A stretch of DNA of 64,000 nt from Bacteroidales bacterium. Its GTDB lineage: Bacteria > Bacteroidota > Bacteroidia > Bacteroidales > UBA932. The notes beneath the pieces are model-generated. The model saw only the letters and a program-made list of their open reading frames with translations. It was not told where the DNA came from and made no database searches. Each line of letters starts with the position of its first letter. The first letter of the stretch is position 1. The stretch is taken from the NCBI GenBank assembly GCA_024693285.1, contig JAILLE010000045.1, positions 1 to 64,000 on the forward strand, in the 5' to 3' direction. Shown piece after piece: positions 26,840 to 34,468 of this stretch. The position numbers and the translations under genes are program-made.

Positions 26840-28164
26840 TTCAAAACCACTATAGAATCATCCTTGAAGAGGTTCTTGGGAAGGTTGATAACTGTCTCAC
26901 CCTCAACTACTGACATCTCTATCGGCTGCCCGGTCTCCAAGACCTCGCATTTCCCCGACAAAACGGCCGGCACCGTTACGGAAGCCACCGGTGACGTCAG
27001 GAATATATAGAGGTTCTTACCGTCCGCGGTTTCCTTTTGGGTCGTGTAAATACCTTCCGGCATCTTATAGCTCGTGGGAGAAGCCCCGAACACCGCCTCC
27101 CCGTTCACATCCAGCCACGCGCCCATTTCCCTTAGTCTACGGATAGCCGGAGCGGGAAGCGTCCCGTCCGCCTTGGGTCCGACATTAAGCAGATAATTGC
27201 CCCCCATTGAGGTGTTATTCACCAGATAACGGAGCATCCTGTTGGCAGGCTTCCAGTTATAATCCTTGCCATGATATGCCCAGGAATTCTGCATAGTGGC
27301 AGGAGTCTGCCACGGCTTTGAGAGCATCTCCTTGGGATAGGAATTGTCGTGCATCTCAAGGAAATCAATGTTATCTCCTGGGTTTGTATAGCATATACGG
27401 CCATTAATCAGGCACTTGTCACTATATGTCCTGACCAGACGGATAAGCTCATCCCTACGTTCGGGTGTAATGTGATTCTCCCAGTCCCAAGTGTCAAACC
27501 AGAGCAGGTCCGGGTCGAATTTCTCAATCAGTTCCTTAACCTGCGGAAGGGATTTTCTTTGCCAATATTTCTCGAAATCCTCGTCCGGCCGCCAGGGATA
27601 CCAATAAGGCATCGCTCCGTCAGGATCTTCCCAATCCTGCCAGTGTGAATAATAGAAGCCATATTTAAGGCCATATTTCTTGCAGGCTTCCACCAGCGGG
27701 GCAAGCAGGTCTTTCTTGTAAGGTGTCGCGGCGATGTCAAAATCAGACACATCAGAATCCCACAATGCGAAGCCGTCATGATGTTTCGCGGTGATTACCA
27801 AGTACTTCATTCCGGCGTTCTTGGCTTCTCTGACCCAACTGTCGGGGTCATATTTCACAGGGTTAAACTCATTGATAAGGCCGTTGTAGTAGTCATCGGG
27901 AACCTCAAGACGTGGCTTGATCCATTCGGCGTACCATGTGTTTCCCTGCGGGAAAGTGGTGTCTGGCATTGTGTGGCCGTTATAAGTTCCTTCCAAGATG
28001 GAATAGAGCCCCCAATGCATGAACATACCGAACTTGGCGTCCTTGAACCACTCAACCTTTTCCGGATCGAGCTTCAAAGAAACCTCCTCCCTAACTTGCT
28101 TTTTTTCAGAGCATCCCGCGATAATGACTGCCAGCAGGACGCATATTAATTGCGGTTTTTTCAT
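26830..28164 (-). CDS. GH29 alpha-L-fucosidase lipoprotein
   Basis: 444-residue lipoprotein (lipobox IAGC) of GH29. Visible are KFGMFMHWGLYS, TAKHHDGFALWDSD (His128-His129-Asp130), and the nucleophile in DLLWFDTWDW (Asp224). After ADGTLPAPAIRRLREMGAWL comes a small C-terminal beta domain. It differs from the neighbour at 21623-22987 in substrate loops (PDTTFPQGNTWYAEW), so linkage preference may differ. It lies two bases after the ADP-ribosylglycohydrolase-like gene and overlaps folK. Confidence 0.93.
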   Translation of the reverse strand: MKKPQLICVLLAVIIAGCSEKKQVREEVSLKLDPEKVEWFKDAKFGMFMHWGLYSILEGTYNGHTMPDTTFPQGNTWYAEWIKPRLEVPDDYYNGLINEFNPVKYDPDSWVREAKNAGMKYLVITAKHHDGFALWDSDVSDFDIAATPYKKDLLAPLVEACKKYGLKYGFYYSHWQDWEDPDGAMPYWYPWRPDEDFEKYWQRKSLPQVKELIEKFDPDLLWFDTWDWENHITPERRDELIRLVRTYSDKCLINGRICYTNPGDNIDFLEMHDNSYPKEMLSKPWQTPATMQNSWAYHGKDYNWKPANRMLRYLVNNTSMGGNYLLNVGPKADGTLPAPAIRRLREMGAWLDVNGEAVFGASPTSYKMPEGIYTTQKETADGKNLYIFLTSPVASVTVPAVLSGKCEVLETGQPIEMSVVEGETVINLPKNLFKDDSIVVLKCH

Positions 28165-28166
28165 AT

Positions 28167-29723
28167 CTACTCGTGCTGTAGCGGAGCGGGTTTGTCGGAA
28201 TAAATAATCATCGAGCGAACCTCAACAGGATGGGCCTTGTCGGGGTTCTTGACCTTGAATGAGACCTTATGGGCGGCGACAGGAAGATCGTACTTGAAAT
28301 AAAGGTCGAGCCTGCGAAGGTTGTTGGAAGCGGGAAGCTTGACAACCTGGTCGAGAGCGCCGTCAAGATATACCTCAACTTCAGCGACATAGCCAGTCAG
28401 GGCATCCTTCTTGTCAATGGGCATCAAATAAGTGAAGACCACACCCTTGCCGTTGAATTCCTGCTCTCCAGCATCCTGAATAGGCTTCCTGATCTCAACC
28501 CTCTTTATTGGCCAGTGACCCTCGAACCCCTGCTCCAAACGAACAGTCTCGGGTGTCTGCACCTTGATTGTAACATCGTTATCTCCTACCTTGCCGTCAT
28601 ATCTCTCAATGACCTTAAGAGCTTGGTTGAAGGACATCTGATAAGTCTTGTTCATAGAGATGTCCGTGTAAGCCAGATTCCTGTCCTCAACCTCAGCCAT
28701 GCCCTTCTTCCAATAATCGGGTATGCCATCATAGCCAAGGATAACACCAAGAATACCTCCAGAAGAAGCCGGGTTGCAGTCGGAATCCTTTCCGCAGCGG
28801 GTTGAGACATCGATTGTCTTATAGAAATCACCATCACCATAAAGGAGACCCATAATGATGTAGGCGCTATTGATCAAAGCGTCGATGTTGGTGGTGCCGA
28901 AAGCGCCCTCGGAGCAGCCGATATCAAAGCCCCATTTGCGCTCGACCCTGGCCCAAGTCAACTCCCAATTCTCGGGATACTGCTTGTGCCACTCGATCAC
29001 ATCGGCCATGCACTGATAGTACTTGCTCTCTTTAGGAATAGTCTTAAGCGCCTCGGAAACAATAAATTCCACATCGTCAGAGACAAAGGCGAGGGAATAC
29101 ATGGCAGCGACATACACTCCTCCGTACCAGCCGTCTCCGTAGTTCATCATATGGCCGATCTCGTCGGTGAAATGAACAGCGGCGTTAGGCATTCCGGGAG
29201 CCATGATTCCGGCGTAGTCAGCCTCGATCTGGAAGTCGATATCATCGGCATGAGGGTTGTTTTTCCAGTAGCCGGATTCAGGTGGCATAATTCCGTTTTG
29301 GATGTTATTCCTGGCGGCTTGATTGGCGTGCCACAGAGGATACTCTGCGGTAGAGAAGGCTTTGGCGAAACTCTCTATCGGAGTGTCAAGACCCTCTTTC
29401 TCAAAAACTTCCACGAAAGTAAGGTCCATATAGATGTCATCATACAGCCCAGGAATCTTGTCATAGTACCATTGTATCCTGTGCTCCGGCCATTCGATGG
29501 GAATATTGTCGTTTATCAATGTGCTGTAAACGAACTCAGTCGGTCCGCCATAGGTGCAGCCGATCATCTGGCCGGCCCAGCCTCCCTTGATTTTGTCCAT
29601 AAGTTTCTCTTTGGACAAGGTCACTTCTGCCGGAAGGGTAGTCTTTTCGGCTTTTTCCCCACAAGCGCATGCCAACAAGGCGATTACAGCTACGGAAATG
29701 ATTGATACTTTATGCGTTTTCAT
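28167..29723 (-). CDS. ADP-ribosylglycohydrolase-fold lipoprotein
   Basis: 518-residue lipoprotein (lipobox LACAC). Residues ~38-360 form an ADP-ribosylglycohydrolase domain: KIKGGWAGQMIGCTYGGPTE at the start, a dinuclear-metal candidate LYDDIYMDLTFVEVF near 90-105, and RCGKDSDCNPASSGGILG matching the GGDTDT...G motif. A C-terminal beta-sandwich follows. Lipidation puts it outside the cytoplasm, so it likely frees ribose from ADP-ribose or nucleoside-like compounds rather than acting on cellular proteins. Next-door ribokinase and nucleoside hydrolase support a ribose-salvage role, as in the Bacteroides rus locus. Confidence 0.85.
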   Translation of the reverse strand: MKTHKVSIISVAVIALLACACGEKAEKTTLPAEVTLSKEKLMDKIKGGWAGQMIGCTYGGPTEFVYSTLINDNIPIEWPEHRIQWYYDKIPGLYDDIYMDLTFVEVFEKEGLDTPIESFAKAFSTAEYPLWHANQAARNNIQNGIMPPESGYWKNNPHADDIDFQIEADYAGIMAPGMPNAAVHFTDEIGHMMNYGDGWYGGVYVAAMYSLAFVSDDVEFIVSEALKTIPKESKYYQCMADVIEWHKQYPENWELTWARVERKWGFDIGCSEGAFGTTNIDALINSAYIIMGLLYGDGDFYKTIDVSTRCGKDSDCNPASSGGILGVILGYDGIPDYWKKGMAEVEDRNLAYTDISMNKTYQMSFNQALKVIERYDGKVGDNDVTIKVQTPETVRLEQGFEGHWPIKRVEIRKPIQDAGEQEFNGKGVVFTYLMPIDKKDALTGYVAEVEVYLDGALDQVVKLPASNNLRRLDLYFKYDLPVAAHKVSFKVKNPDKAHPVEVRSMIIYSDKPAPLQHE

Positions 29724-29734
29724 ATTCTTAATAA

Positions 29735-30640
29735 TTATTTGTCAGATACTTCCTCTCGATATGGCATTGCCACCTGCGCTCCGGCCCTCTGTACAGCGAC
29801 CGCTGCCGCTTTTGTAGCGAATACTGCGGCATCCATAAGGTCTTTCCCTTCTGAGAGAGCCACGCAAAGAGCCCCGCAATAGCAATCTCCTGCTCCTGTG
29901 GTATCAACCGCTTTGACTTTGTGTGCGGGGACGAAGGCGGTCCCATCTTCCTGACAGACCAGCGATCCATTGCTTCCCATCGTCACTATCAGCCTTCCCA
30001 CGCCCTTGGACATCATCGCTTTAGCGGCCTCTGAGGCCGTTCCCTCTCCGTTCACGGGCATTCCTGAATACTTAGCCAATTCGTGCTGGTTTGGAATGAA
30101 TAGGGAAATGTGGCGGAATATCTCATCCGGTAAATCTATCGCCGGAGCAGGGTTCAATACCACGGTCTTTCCTGCCTCGTGCGCTAGTTTGGCCGCCTCC
30201 AGTACCGCCGGAACGGGGATCTCCAGCTGCATCAGCAAAATGTCGCACTCATCAATCGCATCCTTGCAGGAGCGGATGTCCTCCTCCGTATAATCGTTAT
30301 TGGCTCCAGAGGCCACCACTATGCAATTCTCGGCGCTCTCATCAACCGTAATGAGAGCCACGCCTGACGGCTTGGATGAGATCATCACTCCCGACGGGTC
30401 GAGTCCTTCCTCACGGAAATGGCGGATAGTGTTTTCTCCGAATATGTCTTTGCCGACTTTACAGATGAACTTCACGTCTCCTCCGAGTCGTTTCGCGGCC
30501 ACGGCCTGGTTGGCACCTTTGCCCCCCGGGCCCATAACGAAATCATTTCCGAGAACAGTTTCTCCGGGAGCGGGCATTTTTCCGCAAAAGGCGGTCATAT
30601 CGGTATTGGTGCTGCCTATCACCAGAATCTTTCCTTTCAT
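29735..30640 (-). CDS. rbsK: Ribokinase
   Basis: 301-residue PfkB-family sugar kinase that phosphorylates ribose to ribose-5-phosphate. Hallmarks are the N-terminal GSTNTDMTAF substrate strand, GGKGANQAVAAKRLGG (substrate site), and the ATP/catalytic motif DTTGAGDCYCGAL with catalytic Asp near residue 252. It is cytoplasmic. It sits between two ribose-releasing lipoprotein genes with gaps of 11 and 33 bases and would draw the released sugar into metabolism. No transporter is encoded alongside. Confidence 0.93.
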   Translation of the reverse strand: MKGKILVIGSTNTDMTAFCGKMPAPGETVLGNDFVMGPGGKGANQAVAAKRLGGDVKFICKVGKDIFGENTIRHFREEGLDPSGVMISSKPSGVALITVDESAENCIVVASGANNDYTEEDIRSCKDAIDECDILLMQLEIPVPAVLEAAKLAHEAGKTVVLNPAPAIDLPDEIFRHISLFIPNQHELAKYSGMPVNGEGTASEAAKAMMSKGVGRLIVTMGSNGSLVCQEDGTAFVPAHKVKAVDTTGAGDCYCGALCVALSEGKDLMDAAVFATKAAAVAVQRAGAQVAMPYREEVSDK

Positions 30641-30673
30641 ATTGGTTATTAGTTTTAAATATCTTATTCTGAA

Positions 30674-31681
30674 CTATTTCCTGTTTGCGGGTGGCGTCGT
30701 TATGACCTCAATGAAATGATTTCTTATCGCGTTTGCCTGGGCATTATCAATGGTGAGATAATACCTCGAACCGTCTGGAGAAGGTGTGAATATGGTACCT
30801 CCCTCGTCAGTCACTTTGATGAGTCCCGGCTCAGAGACAGTAAACCATTTGTCCCCTTCCACCGCATAAAGTACGGCGGTCGGATCCCAAGTCTCTCTGT
30901 CATAAGGCATTTGCTTATACGCTTTGTAAGCCTCGATCATAGGATGGGGACCAGCCCAAGCGAAATCGTTCTCAATGCTTGTCGCGGGATACTTTACCGC
31001 GCATCCGACATCAAAAGGAGATGTGACTATCGGAGTCGGCCACTCTGAAAACACTTTCTGGGCGGCAGGGATGTCTCGGACAATATTATATTCGTGATAC
31101 TCAGGATCAGAGACTTGCCCGGCCATTGTGACGAGCAACTTGACCTTTTTCTTCACAAGCGCCATACCGTCCAACTTGGAATACTCATCCGGACCAGTCT
31201 CAAGAAGTCTGGCAAGGTTTGTAGAAAACCCCACTGATGCGATAGTGACAGACTTATCTTTCGCTTTTGAAAGAATTTTCCTGTAGAGTTCAACGGCTTC
31301 CGGAAGGGTGTCATATTCTTTTAACGTCCTGGCAAACAATGGTTTCCCGTTATCGTCTTTAAGATTGACCACCGCCTTGGCGTAGTTTACGCCATCGTTT
31401 TCACAGAAAGCTCCCTTTCGTATGATTCCTATGGGAATATCAGGATGGCCATACCAAGTGTTGAGGATGTCCACGAACTCTCCCGGAGCAGGGCCTTCCT
31501 TGTTGACGCAAACTCCAAGCAAGTTGATTTGGCCCGCTTCGTGGTACTTGTAAAGTAAATCCATCGCCAGGGCGTCGTCAACATCGTTCCCGATGTCAGT
31601 CTCCATAATGAAATTGATTCCCGAGGGTTTTGAACATCCTGCAAGGAGGATTATCGCTATCAGTAAAAGTGTCTTTTTCAT
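30674..31681 (-). CDS. Nucleoside hydrolase lipoprotein (inosine/uridine-preferring type)
   Basis: 335-residue lipoprotein (start MKKTLLLIAIILLAGC, ATG at 31681). The mature part is a nucleoside hydrolase: the calcium-site cluster METDIGNDVDDALAMDLL, a VTMAGQVSDPEYHEYNIVRD segment and WDPTAVLYAV near the C terminus. It splits nucleosides into ribose and base. The lipid anchor places it in the periplasm or on the surface, working on scavenged nucleosides. It is 33 bases after the Fe-S gene upstream, with no convincing promoter in between. Confidence 0.9.
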   Translation of the reverse strand: MKKTLLLIAIILLAGCSKPSGINFIMETDIGNDVDDALAMDLLYKYHEAGQINLLGVCVNKEGPAPGEFVDILNTWYGHPDIPIGIIRKGAFCENDGVNYAKAVVNLKDDNGKPLFARTLKEYDTLPEAVELYRKILSKAKDKSVTIASVGFSTNLARLLETGPDEYSKLDGMALVKKKVKLLVTMAGQVSDPEYHEYNIVRDIPAAQKVFSEWPTPIVTSPFDVGCAVKYPATSIENDFAWAGPHPMIEAYKAYKQMPYDRETWDPTAVLYAVEGDKWFTVSEPGLIKVTDEGGTIFTPSPDGSRYYLTIDNAQANAIRNHFIEVITTPPANRK

Positions 31682-31714
31682 CGTGTTAAAATATGTGGTT
31701 ATCAATTGGTTCCG

Positions 31715-32482
31715 TTATTTACTGATATCATCCAGCCCGAGTTCCAGCCGAGCCTCATCTGAAAGCATCGACTGATCCCATGGCGGCTCGAAGGTCAATT
31801 CAACCTCACAGGCAGTTATGCCTGGAACATCCGCCACATTCGCCTTGACCTCGGCCAGAACCTCGTCTGCCATGGGGCATGTCGGGGCGGTGAATGTCAT
31901 CTTGATGAATGCCTCGTGTTTTTTGTTGATAATCAATTCGTAAATGAGGCCGAGATCGTAAATGTTGACCGGGATCTCCGGGTCATAAACTTGCTTCAGG
32001 GCCATCACGACATTATCATATAGAGGCGCCAATTCTTTGGCGTCCTCCGCAGTCAGAACGTCATCTTTTGAGATGCTTTCTGTAGCCAATTCCTTGATTT
32101 TTTCGATCATTGAAACCAGACCGTTTGCTCTGGTCGGGGAAAGGTTCTCTTTGAGGCCAATCTCACCGATGAAACCGAAATCATCTCCCGCGATCTCTTC
32201 CGGAGTCCTGCCTGAATAGACACTGATTAAGAGCGATATGATGCCCTTTGTGATTAGGGCGTCGCTGTCAGCCTTGAAGAAAATCTTGCCGTCCTCCAGC
32301 TTAGAGTCAAGCCAAACTCTTGATTGGCAGCCTTTAATTAACTTGTCATCGGTTTTATTTTCTTCAGGATACGGTTCAAGGTTCTTTCCGAGTTCGATGA
32401 GGTACTCATATTTGTCGAGCCACTCATCGTACATCGAGAAGTCTTCTATAACTGCCTTCTTGGCTTCTTCAAGAGTATTCAT
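31715..32482 (-). CDS. SufE-SufT (MIP18/DUF59) fusion protein
   Basis: 255-residue two-domain protein. Residues 1-~135 are SufE, the sulfur acceptor that stimulates SufS, with the acceptor Cys52 in KGCQSRVW. Residues ~150-250 are a DUF59/MIP18 domain (YDPEIPVNIYDLGLIYEL, then FTAPTCPMADEV with Cys202), the family of SufT and Fe-S carrier/targeting factors. Separate genes are the usual arrangement, so the fusion links sulfur transfer with late Fe-S assembly. It starts ten bases after sufS. No sufBCD genes are in the window. Confidence 0.9.
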   Translation of the reverse strand: MNTLEEAKKAVIEDFSMYDEWLDKYEYLIELGKNLEPYPEENKTDDKLIKGCQSRVWLDSKLEDGKIFFKADSDALITKGIISLLISVYSGRTPEEIAGDDFGFIGEIGLKENLSPTRANGLVSMIEKIKELATESISKDDVLTAEDAKELAPLYDNVVMALKQVYDPEIPVNIYDLGLIYELIINKKHEAFIKMTFTAPTCPMADEVLAEVKANVADVPGITACEVELTFEPPWDQSMLSDEARLELGLDDISK

Positions 32483-32492
32483 TCTTCCTGTT

Positions 32493-33725
32493 TTAAACCA
32501 ACATCTTCACTGCCTTTTCAAGGGCTTTAACGAAGTATTCCACTTCCTCGATAGTGTTGTAAGGGGCCAACGAGACACGTAGCATTCCGGTGACTCCAAA
32601 GCGATCCATTAGCGGCTCGGCACACATCTGGCCCGACCTGACTGCTATTCCCATCTTGTCAAGGATCAGCGCCAAATCTTCATGGTGGGCACCTTCCACA
32701 ACAAAAGAATATATCGGAGCTTTGCTCTTTGTTCCACGTGGAACGCCAAATGTTTTGATTCCCATTGTCATCCTGAGCAAAGCGAAGGATCTCTCCAGAT
32801 ACTCCTCCACATGCTTTATTTCTCCTTGTAACTCGCTATCTTTTAACAACTTCAAAAAATCAATCGCAGACTTTAGCGTCGGAACGGCGTTAATATTTTG
32901 TGTTCCTGCCTCAAATTTTCCAGGCAGCGGTGCGTACGTCGTGCCGGAAAAACTCACGTTTTGGATCATCTCTCCGCCACCCTGATAAGGAACCATACGC
33001 TCGAGCCATTTTTCCTTTCCGTAAAGGATTCCGGTACCGGTTGCCGCATATATCTTATGTCCCGAAAAAGCATAGAAATCGCAGTCGAGATCTTGAACAT
33101 CAACATTTTCGTGGACAATCCCCTGTGCCCCGTCCACTAAAACAGGGCAACCATTTGAATGACAAATATTTACAATCTCTTTAACAGGGTTGATTATCCC
33201 AAGGACATTGGAAATATGAGTCACGGCGACAAGCTTTGTCCGGTCGGTGATCAGGTTCTCAAGCTCGTTAACTTTAAGATGGCCCTCATCGTCCACGCCA
33301 AGGACTTTAAGTGTCGCTCCCTTTCTCTGGCAGAGCATCTGCCAAGGAACTATATTCGAATGGTGTTCTTCTTCTGAAACTATTATCTCATCTCCTTCGC
33401 CGACGAAAACCTCGCCGAAAGAAAATGCGACCAGATTAATGGAACCCGTTGTGCCTGAAGTGAATATAATTTCTTTCCTGGAGCCGGCGTTAATATATTC
33501 AAGTACCATCTCGCGGGTGCTTTCATATTCCTCGGTGGCGTCAGCCGCAAGTTTGTGGACAGCGCGGTGAATATTGGCGTTAGTCCCCAAAGCGAGGCTT
33601 TCCATTTGCCTCACAACACTTTCCGGACGCTGAGCTGTGGCGGCGTTGTCAAAATACACCAGAGGCTTCCCATACACTGTCTGGGACAGCGCTGGAAACA
33701 TCTTTCTTATGTCCTGGATCCTCAT
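32493..33725 (-). CDS. sufS: Cysteine desulfurase SufS
   Basis: 410-residue group II cysteine desulfurase that removes sulfur from cysteine for Fe-S assembly. PLP contacts are at EEEHHSN (118-124) and VDGAQG, and the Schiff-base Lys224 is in SGHKIYAATG. The persulfide Cys368 is in RSGQMCAEPLM. Residues 311-332 are unusual: a dispersed-repeat copy encodes RSFALLRMT (312-320) and a parS-like palindrome encodes VPRGT (328-332), both in a surface-variable part of the C-terminal domain. The catalytic core appears intact. It is the first gene of the long leftward run and is divergent from ruvA. Confidence 0.95.
   Translation of the reverse strand: MRIQDIRKMFPALSQTVYGKPLVYFDNAATAQRPESVVRQMESLALGTNANIHRAVHKLAADATEEYESTREMVLEYINAGSRKEIIFTSGTTGSINLVAFSFGEVFVGEGDEIIVSEEEHHSNIVPWQMLCQRKGATLKVLGVDDEGHLKVNELENLITDRTKLVAVTHISNVLGIINPVKEIVNICHSNGCPVLVDGAQGIVHENVDVQDLDCDFYAFSGHKIYAATGTGILYGKEKWLERMVPYQGGGEMIQNVSFSGTTYAPLPGKFEAGTQNINAVPTLKSAIDFLKLLKDSELQGEIKHVEEYLERSFALLRMTMGIKTFGVPRGTKSKAPIYSFVVEGAHHEDLALILDKMGIAVRSGQMCAEPLMDRFGVTGMLRVSLAPYNTIEEVEYFVKALEKAVKMLV
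32730..32745. promoter_or_regulatory. parS: parS-like site 1 (15 of 16 bases)
   Basis: TGTTCCACGTGGAACG within sufS matches the ParB-binding parS palindrome TGTTCCACGTGGAACA at 15 of 16 positions. It is coding sequence (VPRGT) at the same time. A second, perfect copy lies 2 kb away. Confidence 0.7.
32766..32792 (-). repeat. Dispersed ~27-base repeat, copy C, inside sufS
   Basis: Read on the minus strand it begins AGATCCTTCGC and ends CTCAGGATGACA. It is in frame in sufS and encodes RSFALLRMT. It is 20 bases from parS-like site 1. Confidence 0.8.
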
Positions 33726-33769
33726 CTGACTTCAATCCTGTATATCATACAAATTTAATAAATCATTTG

Positions 33770-33777
33770 TATATTTG
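33770..33777 (+). promoter_or_regulatory. -7 element upstream of ruvA
   Basis: TATATTTG is a full -7 match 17 bases before the ruvA ATG. The position for a -33 TTTG does not match, so the promoter is tentative. On the other strand TAAATTTG (complement of 33750-33757) could serve sufS. Confidence 0.4.
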
Positions 33778-33794
33778 AGAAGAAATTATTGATC

Positions 33795-34385
33795 ATGATC
33801 GACTACATCAAAGGGACAATCACAGAGCTTTCTCCTGCGGAACTTGTGCTTGAGAACAACGGTATCGGCTATAGTATTTTGATTTCTCTGCAGACCTACC
33901 AGGCGCTACAAGAGAAGAAAGAAGCTAAAGTTTATATTTTCCATTATCTCCGGGAGGACGTGGAAGATTATTATGGCTTCGCCACGAAAGACGAGCGGGA
34001 ATTGTTTGAGTTGCTCATCAGTGTCTCAGGAATCGGTGTATCTTCCGCCAGAATGATGCTTTCTTCGCTATCGGCAGAAGAGATACGTCAGGCTATCCTG
34101 TCTGAAGATGTGGCCAGGATCAAGAGTGTCAAGGGCATAGGAGTAAAGAGCGCGCAGAGGCTTATAATAGAACTCAAAGACAAGGTCGTCAAGGGAGAAG
34201 GTGCTGATTCCTCAGAACTATTTGGTGGCTCCGCTCGCAGCGAGATTGTAGAGGAAGCGTCCAGGGCTCTCGTTATGCTCGGCTTCGCTAAGCCGACTGT
34301 CAACAAAGCAATCCAGGCTATTCTCAAAGCCAACCCAAACGCAAAAGTCGAGCAGATTATCAAGTCTGCCCTTCAAATGATGTAG
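33795..34385 (+). CDS. ruvA: Holliday junction branch-migration protein RuvA
   Basis: 196-residue RuvA, which binds Holliday junctions as a tetramer and loads the RuvB motor. Domain I begins MIDYIKGTI and has the OB fold. Domain II carries helix-hairpin-helix motifs (VSGIGVSSARMM and VKGIGVKSAQRL). Domain III is the RuvB-contacting three-helix bundle at the end. I start it at the ATG at 33795 rather than an upstream TTG. ruvB is 25 kb away on the other strand, so the two are not an operon here. Confidence 0.95.
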   Translation: MIDYIKGTITELSPAELVLENNGIGYSILISLQTYQALQEKKEAKVYIFHYLREDVEDYYGFATKDERELFELLISVSGIGVSSARMMLSSLSAEEIRQAILSEDVARIKSVKGIGVKSAQRLIIELKDKVVKGEGADSSELFGGSARSEIVEEASRALVMLGFAKPTVNKAIQAILKANPNAKVEQIIKSALQMM

Positions 34386-34386
34386 T

Positions 34387-34454
34387 AGATCCTTCGGCAT
34401 AAATGCCTCAGGATGACATGTCGTACCTGTCATTCTGAGCGAAGCGAAGAATCT
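34387..34454. repeat. Dispersed repeat, inverted doublet between ruvA and mnmG
   Basis: Two copies face each other: a divergent one at 34387-34418 (starts AGATCCTTCGGC, ends CTCAGGATGACA, with its own GGCAT/ATGCC inner palindrome) and an inverted one at 34428-34454 (starts TGTCATTCTGAGC, ends GAAGAATCT). A third partial copy, GCGAAGAATCT, is at 34460-34470 and runs into the mnmG stop codon. The doublet can fold into a long hairpin and lies exactly between converging genes, so it may end transcription in both directions. Confidence 0.75.
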
Positions 34455-34468
34455 GAGCAGCGAAGAAT

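Noticed and set aside
28167..29723. ADP-ribosylglycohydrolase-like lipoprotein as an effector acting on host or rival proteins
   Set aside because: The lipoprotein signal, neighbouring ribokinase and nucleoside hydrolase make nutrient salvage the simpler reading; no secretion-system or immunity gene is nearby.
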